DNA of 64,000 bases from CAIQPV01 sp964480365 (GTDB lineage Bacteria > Pseudomonadota > Gammaproteobacteria > Burkholderiales > Gallionellaceae). The notes beneath the pieces were generated by a model. The model was given only the letters and a program-made list of their open reading frames with translations. It was not told where the DNA came from and did no database searches. A program made the position numbers and the translations under genes. Shown piece by piece: positions 50,214 to 58,682 of the stretch. Where the stretch lies: positions 1-64,000 of the forward strand of contig CAYZPM010000017.1 of NCBI GenBank assembly GCA_964480365.1, written 5' to 3'. Position 1 is the stretch's first letter. Every line of letters begins with the position of its first letter.

Positions 50214-50492
50214 TCAGTCAGACCAAGCCTGCGATGTATGCAGCACGCGCACAATCACGATGTGCTTTGCCTTGATGCGATAGACCACAACAAAAGGGGT
50301 GCGGCTAATCACCAGCTCACGGGTTCCTTGCCTGCGGCCTGCCCGCCCGATTTCTGGATTGTCGAGTAATTGGTCTATTTGTTTCTCGATGCGCTCGTCA
50401 TGCTCGATGGCTGCGCGAAGATTTTCTTCGGCGATGTGGTCTATCAAGTCATGACGGTTTTGGATCGCCTTCGGTAGCCAAACAAAAATCAT
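50214..50492 (-). CDS. RelE/ParE-family toxin
   Basis: 92 residues of the ParE/RelE fold: LPKAIQNRHDLIDHIAEENLRAA near the N-terminus, the LLDNPEIGRAGRRQGTRELVI turn, and C-terminal VVVYRIKAKHIVIVRVLHTSQ, the usual active-site strand. The start overlaps the stop of the upstream antitoxin gene by four bases. Whether it cuts mRNA or poisons gyrase is not decidable. Confidence 0.88.
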   Translation of the reverse strand: MIFVWLPKAIQNRHDLIDHIAEENLRAAIEHDERIEKQIDQLLDNPEIGRAGRRQGTRELVISRTPFVVVYRIKAKHIVIVRVLHTSQAWSD

Positions 50493-50962
50493 TTGCCTGC
50501 TGCCTTAATGCGCTGTTCGAGTTCGAGGCGCTTGGCTGCGAATTCTTTTTTGACCACCGCGTGCGGCACCATCACCGTGTTGGGATCGTCGGCTTCTTTG
50601 ATCCCCTCCTCCACTTGCTGGCGGAACCAGGTGTCGTAGGCGGCGGCTTCGTGGGCATGTTTTAAGCGTGCGGTGGCATCTGGCCGGGTGCTGCGCGCCT
50701 TGAGAGCTGCCGGATCGTAGTTGGCCGCGTTCACACGGTACTCGGCAATGCCGAGCGCCTTGAGGTAGCTCACCAGCGTCTCGAACTTCTTGAAATTTCT
50801 GACGGCTCCCCGGCGTGCGGCCAAGGCGCGTTCGGTCATGCCGTATTTGATGACCACTTCCCAGCCACCCGGCATCCCGACTATATCGGCCCCGCGAACG
50901 GCTCCGGCCTCGACCAGGTGCGCGAGGGTGGCATGGTCGATGGTGTCAGCGGTAATTGCCAT
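50489..50962 (-). CDS. antitoxin of the ParE-type toxin, with extra N-terminal domain
   Basis: 157 residues. The C-terminal 60 (AYDTWFRQQVEEGIKEADDP then NTVMVPHAVVKKEFAAKRLE) match short PaaA2/ParD-like antitoxins, which are usually 60-80 aa. The N-terminal 95 residues (TLAHLVEAGAVRGADIVGMPGGWEVVIKYGMTERAL) form an extra domain not found in those, perhaps the DNA-binding part. AGGAG lies 7 bases before ATG 50962. Confidence 0.75.
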   Translation of the reverse strand: MAITADTIDHATLAHLVEAGAVRGADIVGMPGGWEVVIKYGMTERALAARRGAVRNFKKFETLVSYLKALGIAEYRVNAANYDPAALKARSTRPDATARLKHAHEAAAYDTWFRQQVEEGIKEADDPNTVMVPHAVVKKEFAAKRLELEQRIKAAGK

Positions 50963-51206
50963 GTTAATGCTCCTGTGCGCGGAATTAATAAGCAACAGGT
51001 TAGCCGATTAGTAATAAAGTGGCAAGCGGTAGTTAGTCGTGATGCGGGGCTATTTTGCATAAAAGCCGTTGCGCGAATATTCGCGCTGTGGTTTTCCGGT
51101 CACCGGCGCTTGCGCGTCGGGCGCGGCGGGCGTATCTTGTCCGTGTGGTGCTCGCCCCCGGCAATTGTAGACGGGCTGCATGAGGCCACACCTTGACGGC
51201 AGGGGA

Positions 51207-51650
51207 CTATTCATTTAAAGCAGTCCTTAGCAAGGCTTCTGCCCGTTCATCAAACCCGACGTACCAGATACATGCCACAAGCCGGTCACGGTGTTGCTGG
51301 AACTGCCATGCGGCATCGTCGAGGGCAATCCATGGCTCATCGGTGCGGTTGGCGTGGTTGAGCCAGTCCAGAATCTCGCCTTCGCGCCGGGCGGGCAGAT
51401 AGGTGGCGATGCGTTCCGTCAGCGGGGTCGTGCCGATGATGCGGGCGGCTATGTCGGGAGAAAACCGGGCGCGGAGCTGGTCAAGCGTGAACCGGTAGCG
51501 CCACATGGAAGAAATTATGATTTCTACCATGGGAAATTCTCGCATTACGGCCTCAAAGCGCGGCAGGTGGCAAAATATATCTTCGGCAGGGGTCGGCTCG
51601 CCGTCATGTTCCGGGTGCAGCACGCCGTCGAAGTCCAGGAACAAGATCAT
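51207..51650 (-). CDS. HAD-fold phosphatase-like protein 1 (HAD_SAK_2 type)
   Basis: 147 residues. MILFLDFDGVLHPEHD gives motif I (DxDGV), IIISSMWRYRF motif II and PWIALDDAAW motif IV, with no clear motif III Lys. This is the HAD class found in Swiss-army-knife RNA-repair proteins. It is the last gene of the 11-gene operon, overlapping the next HAD gene by four bases. Substrate unknown. A nucleic-acid end or nucleotide phosphate is inferred from family. Confidence 0.8.
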   Translation of the reverse strand: MILFLDFDGVLHPEHDGEPTPAEDIFCHLPRFEAVMREFPMVEIIISSMWRYRFTLDQLRARFSPDIAARIIGTTPLTERIATYLPARREGEILDWLNHANRTDEPWIALDDAAWQFQQHRDRLVACIWYVGFDERAEALLRTALNE

Positions 51651-52090
51651 TTGGCATTCCCTCCTTGCGTTAGCTTATCTATGATTTTCTGTACGTCCGC
51701 GTCCGTGAGGCCGCAATCTCCATCTGTCAGGTGTAGGTTGGGATGTCCACCAGCGAATAGTTCTGCCATGTCGTCGATGGCAAGCCATGCGCCGGTGTGG
51801 GCGTTGGTGGTTAACCAGCGTTTGATTTCAAGGTCGCGCCGCCCGTAGTGGCCTTCGTCTTCAAGGCTCGGCGTGTTGCCGATAAAACGGTGTGCCAGGT
51901 CTTCGCCGCCGCCAGCGGTCACGAAGTCCAGCATGTTGTCGAAGTCGTAGCTGTCGCGCCATGTGGTCGAAAAAATCACTTGTGCGTCCGGGCAGGCGCG
52001 CAGGATTTGCCATAGCAGCGGTGTACGGCAAAATTCTTCGATGCGGTCATTCGGGTGCAGTACGCCGTCGAAATCCAAAAAGATAATCAT
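51647..52090 (-). CDS. HAD-fold phosphatase-like protein 2 (HAD_SAK_2 type)
   Basis: 147 residues. Motif I IIFLDFDGVLHPND, motif II VIFSTTWRDSYDF and motif IV AWLAIDDMAELF are present. It is a paralogue of the three neighbours, but with only the motifs strongly shared, so the duplication is old or the genes were collected separately. Overlaps the genes on both sides by four bases. Confidence 0.8.
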   Translation of the reverse strand: MIIFLDFDGVLHPNDRIEEFCRTPLLWQILRACPDAQVIFSTTWRDSYDFDNMLDFVTAGGGEDLAHRFIGNTPSLEDEGHYGRRDLEIKRWLTTNAHTGAWLAIDDMAELFAGGHPNLHLTDGDCGLTDADVQKIIDKLTQGGNAK

Positions 52091-52647
52091 CGTTTTGTCC
52101 TCAGTTCCTTGCGCAGTAAGTCTTCTTCAGCATCGCGAAGCCACTGGCAAAAGGCGATAGATGCCGTTTCGGTCAAACCATCGTCCCCGATGATGAAAAG
52201 ATTGTCCGGCGGGTTTTCGGTATCGTCCCAAAATAGTTGCGCCTGATCATCTATGGCAACCCATGGCTGGTCGGCAAGGGCGTTGCCATGCAGGTATGCC
52301 AGCACTTCGTTCAGACGCGAGCCTACGCCGCCATACTTGTCGCAGTGTGGTGTCTGGCCTATTACGCGGCAGGCAAGTTCTGCTGGCAAATAGCGCAGAA
52401 GCGAGCCGGGAAGGAAGTGCTCGCGCCAAGTGCTTGAGATCACGACCTGCACGTCCGGGTACGGAGCAAGGCTTGCCGCGAGCCGGTCGCAATGCTCAAA
52501 CAGGTTTGCGCCTTTGACGTAATGGCCGGTGGCCGTTAAATAACGGCGCTCATGCTCTTTAAGAAAGCGCACGGATGATTGCTTAACGCGGTGCAAAGTC
52601 ACGTTTTCGTGATGCAGTACGCCGTCGAAGTCTAGGAAGAGGATCAT
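52087..52647 (-). CDS. HAD-fold phosphatase-like protein 3 (HAD_SAK_2 type)
   Basis: 186 residues from ATG 52647: MILFLDFDGVLHHENVT (motif I), VVISSTWREHFL (motif II) and PWVAIDDQAQLFW (motif IV). About 35 residues longer than its neighbours in the cap region (LKEHERRYLTATGHYVKG). The longer frame to 52821 lies inside the next gene and is rejected. Four-base overlaps on both sides. Confidence 0.8.
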   Translation of the reverse strand: MILFLDFDGVLHHENVTLHRVKQSSVRFLKEHERRYLTATGHYVKGANLFEHCDRLAASLAPYPDVQVVISSTWREHFLPGSLLRYLPAELACRVIGQTPHCDKYGGVGSRLNEVLAYLHGNALADQPWVAIDDQAQLFWDDTENPPDNLFIIGDDGLTETASIAFCQWLRDAEEDLLRKELRTKR

Positions 52648-53114
52648 GGTTTTTCTTCTTTCAGCTTCGCAATGATTTTTTCTGCGTCCGTTTCGGTCAT
52701 GGCTAATTTTCCGTCGATCAGGTACAGGTTGGGCGAGTCGGGCGGAAACCACTTCGCAATGTCGTCGATGGCAAGCCATGGGTGGTCGGTTTGTTTGTTG
52801 CCGGTTAACCATAATTCGCACTCGATGTGGCGGCGGTGGTAAGGACGGCCAGCTACATATATGAACGCACCTGGCTCCGACAGTCTTTCCGGTGTGGAGC
52901 CTATGATCCGGTGTGCCAGGTCTTCACCTCCGCCATAGGTCACGAACTCGATCATTTCGTCTGGACGGTATATCTCACGCCATGACGTGGACAGAACCAC
53001 TTCAACGTGCGGGCAGGCACGCAGGATTTTCCATAGCAACGGCAAGCGGGAAAAGTCCGGCTCCGAACGCTGGAGCGGGTGCAGTACGCCGTCGAAATCG
53101 AGAAAGAGGATCAT
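52644..53114 (-). CDS. HAD-fold phosphatase-like protein 4 (HAD_SAK_2 type)
   Basis: 156 residues from ATG 53114: MILFLDFDGVLHPLQRS (motif I), VVLSTSWREIYRP (motif II) and PWLAIDDIAKWFP (motif IV). It is closest to protein 2, sharing the MIEFV-GGGEDLAHR stretch, which suggests these two arose by duplication. Overlaps the metallophosphoesterase gene upstream by four bases. Confidence 0.8.
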   Translation of the reverse strand: MILFLDFDGVLHPLQRSEPDFSRLPLLWKILRACPHVEVVLSTSWREIYRPDEMIEFVTYGGGEDLAHRIIGSTPERLSEPGAFIYVAGRPYHRRHIECELWLTGNKQTDHPWLAIDDIAKWFPPDSPNLYLIDGKLAMTETDAEKIIAKLKEEKP

Positions 53115-53869
53115 ATCTCGATTACCAAGCCGGGATTGAAGTCGAAGTTTTCTTGTCCACGGTACGTGACATACCCACGCGGGTTGCAGATTACGCGGGT
53201 GCCTTTGGCCTCGTAGTCCAAGTTGTCGTGCGTGTGGCCGTGTATCCACAAGTTCATTTTCCCGAACAGGTAATCTAGTTCAGACGCGAAACAGGCTGAA
53301 AGCAGATCGTCTTTGAACCTGTCCACAACCGAACGCTTGCTCGGCAAGTGGTGTGTGACCACAACCGTTTTGCCGTCGAAAGGTTCATCGAGCTTGGCTT
53401 TTAGCCATGCCAGCGATTTTTCGTGCAACACGATAGAACTTTCAGGGAAAAACCCTAATCTCCCATCATGGATCATGCGGAAGTCATTCAGGCATTGAAA
53501 GCCAGCATGGATTGCTATTTCCTTTGTGTCTTCACCGAAAAGGCAAAAATCTGTCCAAAGCGTTGCGCCTAAGATGCGCAGGTTGTCTTGCTGCAAGATA
53601 AGCTCAGAATCATCAAGAACGGTCACGCGGCATTGCATGCCTGCAATCTTGATCAGGGATAGCGTCTCTTGGCGCTGTGTGCCATAAAACTCATGATTGC
53701 CAGGCAAGTACAGTATGGGTTTGTCAGGAAACTTGTCGCGTGCCCAATACACGCCCTTGTTGCCCTTGCCAATATCTCCGGCCAGAATGATTATGTCGGC
53801 GTCGGTGGCAGGCGGTTCAAAAGTCGAAAACTCCAAGTGGAGGTCGGACAAGATGTGTAGCTTGGTCAT
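53111..53869 (-). CDS. calcineurin-like metallophosphoesterase 1
   Basis: 252 residues with a full metal set: ILSDLHLEF (D-x-H), ILAGDIGKG (GD), YLPGNHEFYG (GNHE), VVTHHLPS and WIHGHTHDN (GHxH). Such enzymes cut phosphoesters in nucleic acids, nucleotides or phosphoproteins. It lies in the operon between the HAD group and a second, unlike metallophosphoesterase. Confidence 0.88.
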   Translation of the reverse strand: MTKLHILSDLHLEFSTFEPPATDADIIILAGDIGKGNKGVYWARDKFPDKPILYLPGNHEFYGTQRQETLSLIKIAGMQCRVTVLDDSELILQQDNLRILGATLWTDFCLFGEDTKEIAIHAGFQCLNDFRMIHDGRLGFFPESSIVLHEKSLAWLKAKLDEPFDGKTVVVTHHLPSKRSVVDRFKDDLLSACFASELDYLFGKMNLWIHGHTHDNLDYEAKGTRVICNPRGYVTYRGQENFDFNPGLVIEI

Positions 53870-53881
53870 GATGCAATTCCT

Positions 53882-54634
53882 TTATTTTGGAACATAGTTA
53901 TAAGGTCTTGCTCGGCTGCCGGGCGCATTCCGCTGTTCGTCGAAGTCGCCGACGCAAATTATGTTGCCGTTCTGGTCGGTGATGCCGCAAAAGCCCACGC
54001 CATAGGCGTTAAATCCCATGCTGTTGCGGTGCGGCGCGTAATCGAGCCGGTCATGCTGGTGGCCGTGGAAGGCTGTATGCACTCGAAGGCTGCGCGCCAG
54101 CTCGTCGATGGCCGCAAAGCCGTATGGGTGGCAGCTTGGGGCTTCGTGGGTTACCAGAATGTCCGCACGCTGGCCGACAAGTTCAAAGTAATCGTCCGGA
54201 AAGATCGTGCTGCGGTGCGTGAGTGGCAACCATCCGCGCCACAAATTACCTTGGCCGCATTGTTTGGTGTAGGTCTTGGCAGATTCGAATTTAGGGGCTT
54301 CTGGCGGATACCATACCTTTCCACGGAATACGCCGCCAAGCCCCGCAATGCGCAGGCCCGCGATTTCAACTATGCGGCCATGCAGGTTGCGGTCGGCAAG
54401 CTGGGACAGAAACAGGTTGTCGTGATCGGCCTCGCTGTCGGTGTCGTGGTTGCCGGGGATAAACCAGATTTCAGTTAGCCCAAGGATTTCTTTTAATTCC
54501 TGTTCAAGCGGTCGCTGCGCTTGCAGGTCGCCAAGGAAGATAACCGCTGCCGGGCGATGCACGAGCACAGCCTGAACGACAAAGGGAAAATTCCCGTGTA
54601 CGTCGCCGCAGAAGAAGATGCGTTTAGTTTTCAT
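53882..54634 (-). CDS. calcineurin-like metallophosphoesterase 2
   Basis: 250 residues with FFCGDVHGNFPF, VIFLGDLQAQ, FIPGNHDTDSEA, LVTHEAPSCHPYG and AFHGHQHDRLDY, the complete di-metal site. The GDVHGN start is the PPP/YfcE-like type, unlike the SDLHLEF type of the neighbour, so the two are not recent duplicates. ATG 54634 overlaps the exonuclease gene by four bases. Confidence 0.88.
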   Translation of the reverse strand: MKTKRIFFCGDVHGNFPFVVQAVLVHRPAAVIFLGDLQAQRPLEQELKEILGLTEIWFIPGNHDTDSEADHDNLFLSQLADRNLHGRIVEIAGLRIAGLGGVFRGKVWYPPEAPKFESAKTYTKQCGQGNLWRGWLPLTHRSTIFPDDYFELVGQRADILVTHEAPSCHPYGFAAIDELARSLRVHTAFHGHQHDRLDYAPHRNSMGFNAYGVGFCGITDQNGNIICVGDFDEQRNAPGSRARPYNYVPK

Positions 54635-55131
54635 TTTGTGGCTTCCCATGCGAGGTAGGCAATCCTGTTTGCCTTGGCGTCGTCTAGCGCATGGTGGCGG
54701 CGCAGTTTCGGGATATGGTTTGCGAATGCGTCTTCTACGCCTCGATCAAAATAGGGCGAGTCAATCAGGTCGTACAGGCTCGCTGGCTTGCCGTCCACGT
54801 TTGCAGGCCAAGTTCCGGGCAGGTAGAAAATCTCCTGTATCCACGGCCAGTCCCATGAAAGGCTATCTGTTGCCAGCCTCACCGGCTGCCCAAAGCTCTC
54901 CAGCCAGTTACCGAGGCGCAGGGTGAGCATATCTATGGGCATGAGGGCTTCGCCGCCCGTGAGGTGCGGCAGGACGGCTTCCTGCACGAATGATGAATAA
55001 CGGATCGGCATGGCGTAATCATCTTTGACTTCGGCATAGAATTCCCTCCCGTCCTCAGAGATCATGCCGATTGAGATCAGGCGCGGGTCCATGGATAGGT
55101 CGGTAAATTCGGTGTCGAAAAAAATAAGCAT
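54631..55131 (-). CDS. DEDDh 3'-5' exonuclease-like protein 1
   Basis: 166 residues: FFDTEFTDLS (Asp-Glu of motif I), an Asp in LATDSLSWDWPW (motif II) and HHALDDAKANRIAYLA (motif III His-Asp). The pattern matches the Rv2179c/DUF5051-type exoribonucleases. It is the most diverged of the three copies. 21 bases separate it from the small gene upstream. Confidence 0.82.
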   Translation of the reverse strand: MLIFFDTEFTDLSMDPRLISIGMISEDGREFYAEVKDDYAMPIRYSSFVQEAVLPHLTGGEALMPIDMLTLRLGNWLESFGQPVRLATDSLSWDWPWIQEIFYLPGTWPANVDGKPASLYDLIDSPYFDRGVEDAFANHIPKLRRHHALDDAKANRIAYLAWEATK

Positions 55132-55152
55132 GATTACCTCTATTACACATTT

Positions 55153-55386
55153 CTAAAAGTTGATTAACACCGCATCGAAAATTGCGCTTCCTTCTTTTCT
55201 AAGATGGAAATCAGCGCCGGATTTAACGGTGAAATCGCCTACCAGATGGTTGCCTTTAAACGTGCTTTCTGCCGCCTGTGTCAGCATTACTTCTGTTGGC
55301 GTATCAAATTCCATTTCCATCGGCATTAGAACAGGAACATCCTGTGGCATGGATTGCAAGGCTGCTATCAGATCTTTAACTAACAT
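55153..55386 (-). CDS. small hypothetical protein in the exonuclease operon
   Basis: 77 residues from ATG 55386 (LVKDLIAALQSMPQDVPVLM then PMEMEFDTPTEVMLTQAAES). AGGAGCAAAGA lies just upstream. The helix-strand pattern resembles short proteins often found in phage and plasmid gene clusters, with no assigned function. It sits between two exonuclease genes. Confidence 0.6.
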   Translation of the reverse strand: MLVKDLIAALQSMPQDVPVLMPMEMEFDTPTEVMLTQAAESTFKGNHLVGDFTVKSGADFHLRKEGSAIFDAVLINF

Positions 55387-55448
55387 TTCTTTGCTCCTAG
55401 TTAACAGCAAAACAAAATCAAAGGCGGTTGGTTGGATGAGTCAAAACC

Positions 55449-55973
55449 TTAATACATTCCGGCTGGTTTCCGGGTGCTGTATTTCCAAGCGAAAGCCAAG
55501 CAGCGCGCGTCGATCAGGGCATGGTGCTGCCGTGCGCCGTGCTCTTTCCAGTACGAAAACTTGCCCACGTTGTAGCGGTGCATCTGGTGCATATCGTCGA
55601 AAGCAATTCCGGCAGCCGTTTGGCGCAGGTTCTTCGGCCAGCCGTGGTAGTCGAAAATCTCTTTAACAAAGCTGAAGTCCAGTACCGGAGAATCCGATTG
55701 CATGACCACTTGTTTGTCGGTTAGTCCCTCGATCCACTCCTTGAGGCGCACGGCCAGCGTTGCTACGTCCATGACATGCTCGCCGCCTTGCAATAGCGGC
55801 AACACGGTGTCGATCACGAAAATGGAGCACAGGGATTCATCCCATGTATCGCTGAGTTCCGCATAAAACTCCTGCCCGTTTGCCACACAGCCGATTGAGA
55901 TCAAACCCTTCATTCGGTTTGCGTCAAGGCTGGTGAATTCGGTATCGAAAAAACACACGCAAGTTTTTTTCAT
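55449..55973 (-). CDS. DEDDh 3'-5' exonuclease-like protein 2
   Basis: 174 residues with CFFDTEFTSLDANR (motif I), VMQSDSPVLDFSFV (motif II) and GARQHHALIDARCLAFAWK (motif III). It shares FYAELSDT, DTVLPLLQGGE and RQHHAL-DAR with protein 3, so these two are close paralogues. All catalytic residues are present. Confidence 0.85.
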   Translation of the reverse strand: MKKTCVCFFDTEFTSLDANRMKGLISIGCVANGQEFYAELSDTWDESLCSIFVIDTVLPLLQGGEHVMDVATLAVRLKEWIEGLTDKQVVMQSDSPVLDFSFVKEIFDYHGWPKNLRQTAAGIAFDDMHQMHRYNVGKFSYWKEHGARQHHALIDARCLAFAWKYSTRKPAGMY

Positions 55974-55975
55974 GA

Positions 55976-56497
55976 TCACACCCCTCTCTTGATGCCCGCT
56001 TTCCATGCGAAGCGCAGGCTGCGCGCATCTTCTAAAGCATGGTGCTGGCGTGCGCCGTGGATTTTCCAGTAATCGACTAATGCGGTTTCAAACCGGTAGG
56101 TGTGCGCTGCGGTCGGCAACGTGATAGTGCCCGGCGTGCGCCGCAGGTTCGCAGGCCATGCGCCATAGAAGGTGAACAATTGCTCTACCCACGGCCAATC
56201 AACGCCGGGGGCATCACTGCGCAAGATGATCTGTTCGCCTGGCGGACATTCGATGCTGTCCAGCCAGTCTCGCAGGCGAAAAGCCAGCACGGATTCGGTC
56301 ATGAGGTATTCGCCGCCCTGCAACAGTGGCAGCACGGTATCCAACACGAACTGAGAGCACAGTCCACGGTGGTAGGTATCACTCAACTCGGCATAGAATT
56401 CACGGCCATCGTGCGCGACAAGACCGATAGAGATCAGGAACGGGTAGCCGTGATCTTTGTCTAGGGTCGTGAATTCTGTGTCGAAAAATACTTGCAT
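55976..56497 (-). CDS. DEDDh 3'-5' exonuclease-like protein 3
   Basis: 173 residues with VFFDTEFTTLDKDHG (motif I), LRSDAPGVDWPWV (motif II) and GARQHHALEDARSLRFAWK (motif III). AAGGAGATTGTG precedes ATG 56497. It is the first exonuclease after the ATPase gene and ends two bases before protein 2. A truncated relic with the same C-terminus lies at 58525-58650. Confidence 0.85.
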   Translation of the reverse strand: MQVFFDTEFTTLDKDHGYPFLISIGLVAHDGREFYAELSDTYHRGLCSQFVLDTVLPLLQGGEYLMTESVLAFRLRDWLDSIECPPGEQIILRSDAPGVDWPWVEQLFTFYGAWPANLRRTPGTITLPTAAHTYRFETALVDYWKIHGARQHHALEDARSLRFAWKAGIKRGV

Positions 56498-56510
56498 CAC
56501 AATCTCCTTC

Positions 56511-58508
56511 TTAATGCATGGTGCGGCTTATGCCGTCCGGCTCTTCTGTCTCTGTTTCAGGTTTGGAGACAACAAAATAAATAGGACTGCGGTTGCGGGC
56601 ATCTGGTTTTTCACCCGTGTACACGTCTTTCTTTATCACCAGTTCTACCAAGTCATTTTTTGCCATAATCGCTTTGGCAAACGATTCCTGGATAATCGAT
56701 ACGGTCACACGCAAATCAATGTCTACCCGATCAGCCAATTTCTGCGCCGAAACTTTGTCCAGATTTATCTTGCTGTCCGTGGCTTCGCACAAGTTCTTTA
56801 CCTCATTTTCGATAATGCGCAACCGCTGCGCAGGCGCTGGGCGCTGCACATTGAATACGGTTACACGCGAAAGCAAAGGAGCCGGAACGTTTGCAATGCT
56901 ATTGGCCGTCAATATAAAAATGATGCGGCTCGCGTCCACATTGATCTCGAAAAATTCATCACGGAATACCATGGCCGTTTCTGGCTCAAGCAAGTCCAAT
57001 AGAACCGGCAACACAGGATAGCGGTTGTCTCCTCCCATCTTGTCGATCTCGTCGATCACGACAACCGGTGAGGCGAACTCGCTTTCCGCAAGCGCCTTGA
57101 AGATTTGGCCGGGGCGGCCTCCCGTCCAGCTTGAGTGACTGCCGTTTAACTGAAAACCCCCAGTGGAACCGCCTGCCGATATTTTTTCCATACCTCCGCC
57201 CATACTTTTCGACAAGGTTGTGGCAATCATGGTTTTGCCAATTCCGGGATCTCCCAAAAGCAAGATGGGGCGCACGCGGAATTTTTCCGTTTTCATGGCA
57301 GAAGCCAACACAAGATTGTGTTGCAAAAACTCGATGGCCTCATGAAGGTTCTCGAATTCGCCTTTTGCCTGCTCAAGGGCTTCGTAAGCTTTTTTGCCGT
57401 CCGGAATGGCGCGATAGCCGTTATTGGCTTGCGCGCTTTCCAGAATACGGTCGCCGCCGCCCTTACGTTCTTTTGACACATCGCCCATCAGCGTTTGTGC
57501 GCGCCCCAATGCCTCCATGCTGAATACCTGGACAGAGTTGGCCGGGATTTCGTTAGACGATTGAAATGGTGCCGTCGTTGTTCCGATGGCAGCAGGAACA
57601 GGAAGATATAAATCGTCCTTGAGCTTCATTGCGCGCTGGATTAACTCGATGCTGCGGAAAATCATGATTTCTTTGCTTTCCGACGACATGGTATTCATTT
57701 TTTCATACCATTCGTCGCGGAATGCTCTGTATTTCTCAGAGCCCACAAGAGGCGCGCCATTTTGCCCGGCCAGCCAGTGGATGGTTTGCAGGGGAGTGTC
57801 CCAACGATTATCGACCAGGAAAAGGATCGAGTGGCCTATTTTGGGTATGCGGTGTTCGTGGCATACGTTAATCAGCACCAGCACCAGAAGGTTGCCCGCA
57901 AAGGCGTAACCGTATGCGTCCGTGGCGTTTTGCACCGGCGCTAAAAAATCGTGGGCTACGGCTGTCGCGTCCTGTAAATCAAAGCTCGTGCCGACGCGGA
58001 TTTGCGCAGCTTTAAGCTTCCCGTTTTTGTTTTCCTTCTTGTCTGGATCGGCATTTTTCGAATAATGAAAAGGCGAGTCGGCCTGTGCTTGAGGCAAGCC
58101 GAATGCTGCGCACCACTGGTAGTTTGCGGCGGAAACAAGGCGCAGAGCCTCGGCCTTACCCATTGTCTTGAGCACATTTTTCAAACGTTCGGCAATAGCA
58201 AGGGCTTCGGCATTTTGCATGTGCAACATGGTGATATTCGAAACCAGCTCAAACATATTAAATTCCGAACCGTGTTTTTTATCGGTAATAAATTCGACAA
58301 CGCTTTTCATTCTTTTGTCGTCTACAGACAAGTGCATGATCACCAGAAACAATAGGTCTACAGAGAACTTATGCAGAGTTGGGGGCAGCTCTTTTTTATA
58401 GGGCGCAAGGATGTTCAATGCGAGCGTCTTTGCATCCTTCGCGACTGAATCACCATGCAGGCGGATCAGACTGGACAGTGGGATTGACAACATGTCTCTA
58501 GGTTTCAT
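56511..58508 (-). CDS. AAA+ ATPase (Lon-like ATPase core) heading the exonuclease operon
   Basis: 665 residues. An N-terminal helical region (about 1-400) of unknown type is followed by an AAA+ domain with Walker A LLLGDPGIGKTM (about 425), Walker B VVVIDEIDKMGG (about 497), sensor 1 IFILTANSI (about 540) and an Arg finger candidate in LLSRVTVF. The core resembles that of Lon, but there is no Ser-Lys protease domain. AAAGGAGAGTAAAA precedes the ATG. It is the first gene of the 11-gene operon and 13 bases from the first exonuclease. Confidence 0.8.
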   Translation of the reverse strand: MKPRDMLSIPLSSLIRLHGDSVAKDAKTLALNILAPYKKELPPTLHKFSVDLLFLVIMHLSVDDKRMKSVVEFITDKKHGSEFNMFELVSNITMLHMQNAEALAIAERLKNVLKTMGKAEALRLVSAANYQWCAAFGLPQAQADSPFHYSKNADPDKKENKNGKLKAAQIRVGTSFDLQDATAVAHDFLAPVQNATDAYGYAFAGNLLVLVLINVCHEHRIPKIGHSILFLVDNRWDTPLQTIHWLAGQNGAPLVGSEKYRAFRDEWYEKMNTMSSESKEIMIFRSIELIQRAMKLKDDLYLPVPAAIGTTTAPFQSSNEIPANSVQVFSMEALGRAQTLMGDVSKERKGGGDRILESAQANNGYRAIPDGKKAYEALEQAKGEFENLHEAIEFLQHNLVLASAMKTEKFRVRPILLLGDPGIGKTMIATTLSKSMGGGMEKISAGGSTGGFQLNGSHSSWTGGRPGQIFKALAESEFASPVVVIDEIDKMGGDNRYPVLPVLLDLLEPETAMVFRDEFFEINVDASRIIFILTANSIANVPAPLLSRVTVFNVQRPAPAQRLRIIENEVKNLCEATDSKINLDKVSAQKLADRVDIDLRVTVSIIQESFAKAIMAKNDLVELVIKKDVYTGEKPDARNRSPIYFVVSKPETETEEPDGISRTMH

Positions 58509-58524
58509 TTTTACTCTCCTTTTA

Positions 58525-58650
58525 CTACGTGACGCGTTTCCATGCGAAGCGCAGGGTGCTAGTATCTTTTATGCATGCATTTGCGATTTCCATTAGTTTT
58601 CCAATATTCAATATGAGAACGAGTATCGAATCGGGACCTGCTTTAATTCA
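58525..58650 (-). pseudogene. C-terminal relic of a fourth DEDD exonuclease
   Basis: Reading leftwards from about 58650, one frame gives NIGKLMEIANACIKDTSTL then RFAWKRVT and stops at 58525. This lines up with YWKIHGARQHHALEDARSL then RFAWKAG of exonuclease 3. The motif III His is lost. It lies directly upstream of the ATPase gene. Confidence 0.6.
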
Positions 58651-58682
58651 ATACCCGCTTGATGTATCGTCAAGAATGATGC

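Noticed and set aside
52648..52821. Upstream extension of HAD protein 3
   Set aside because: It would lie within the next gene, and MILFLDFDGV at 52647 lines up with the starts of the three paralogues.
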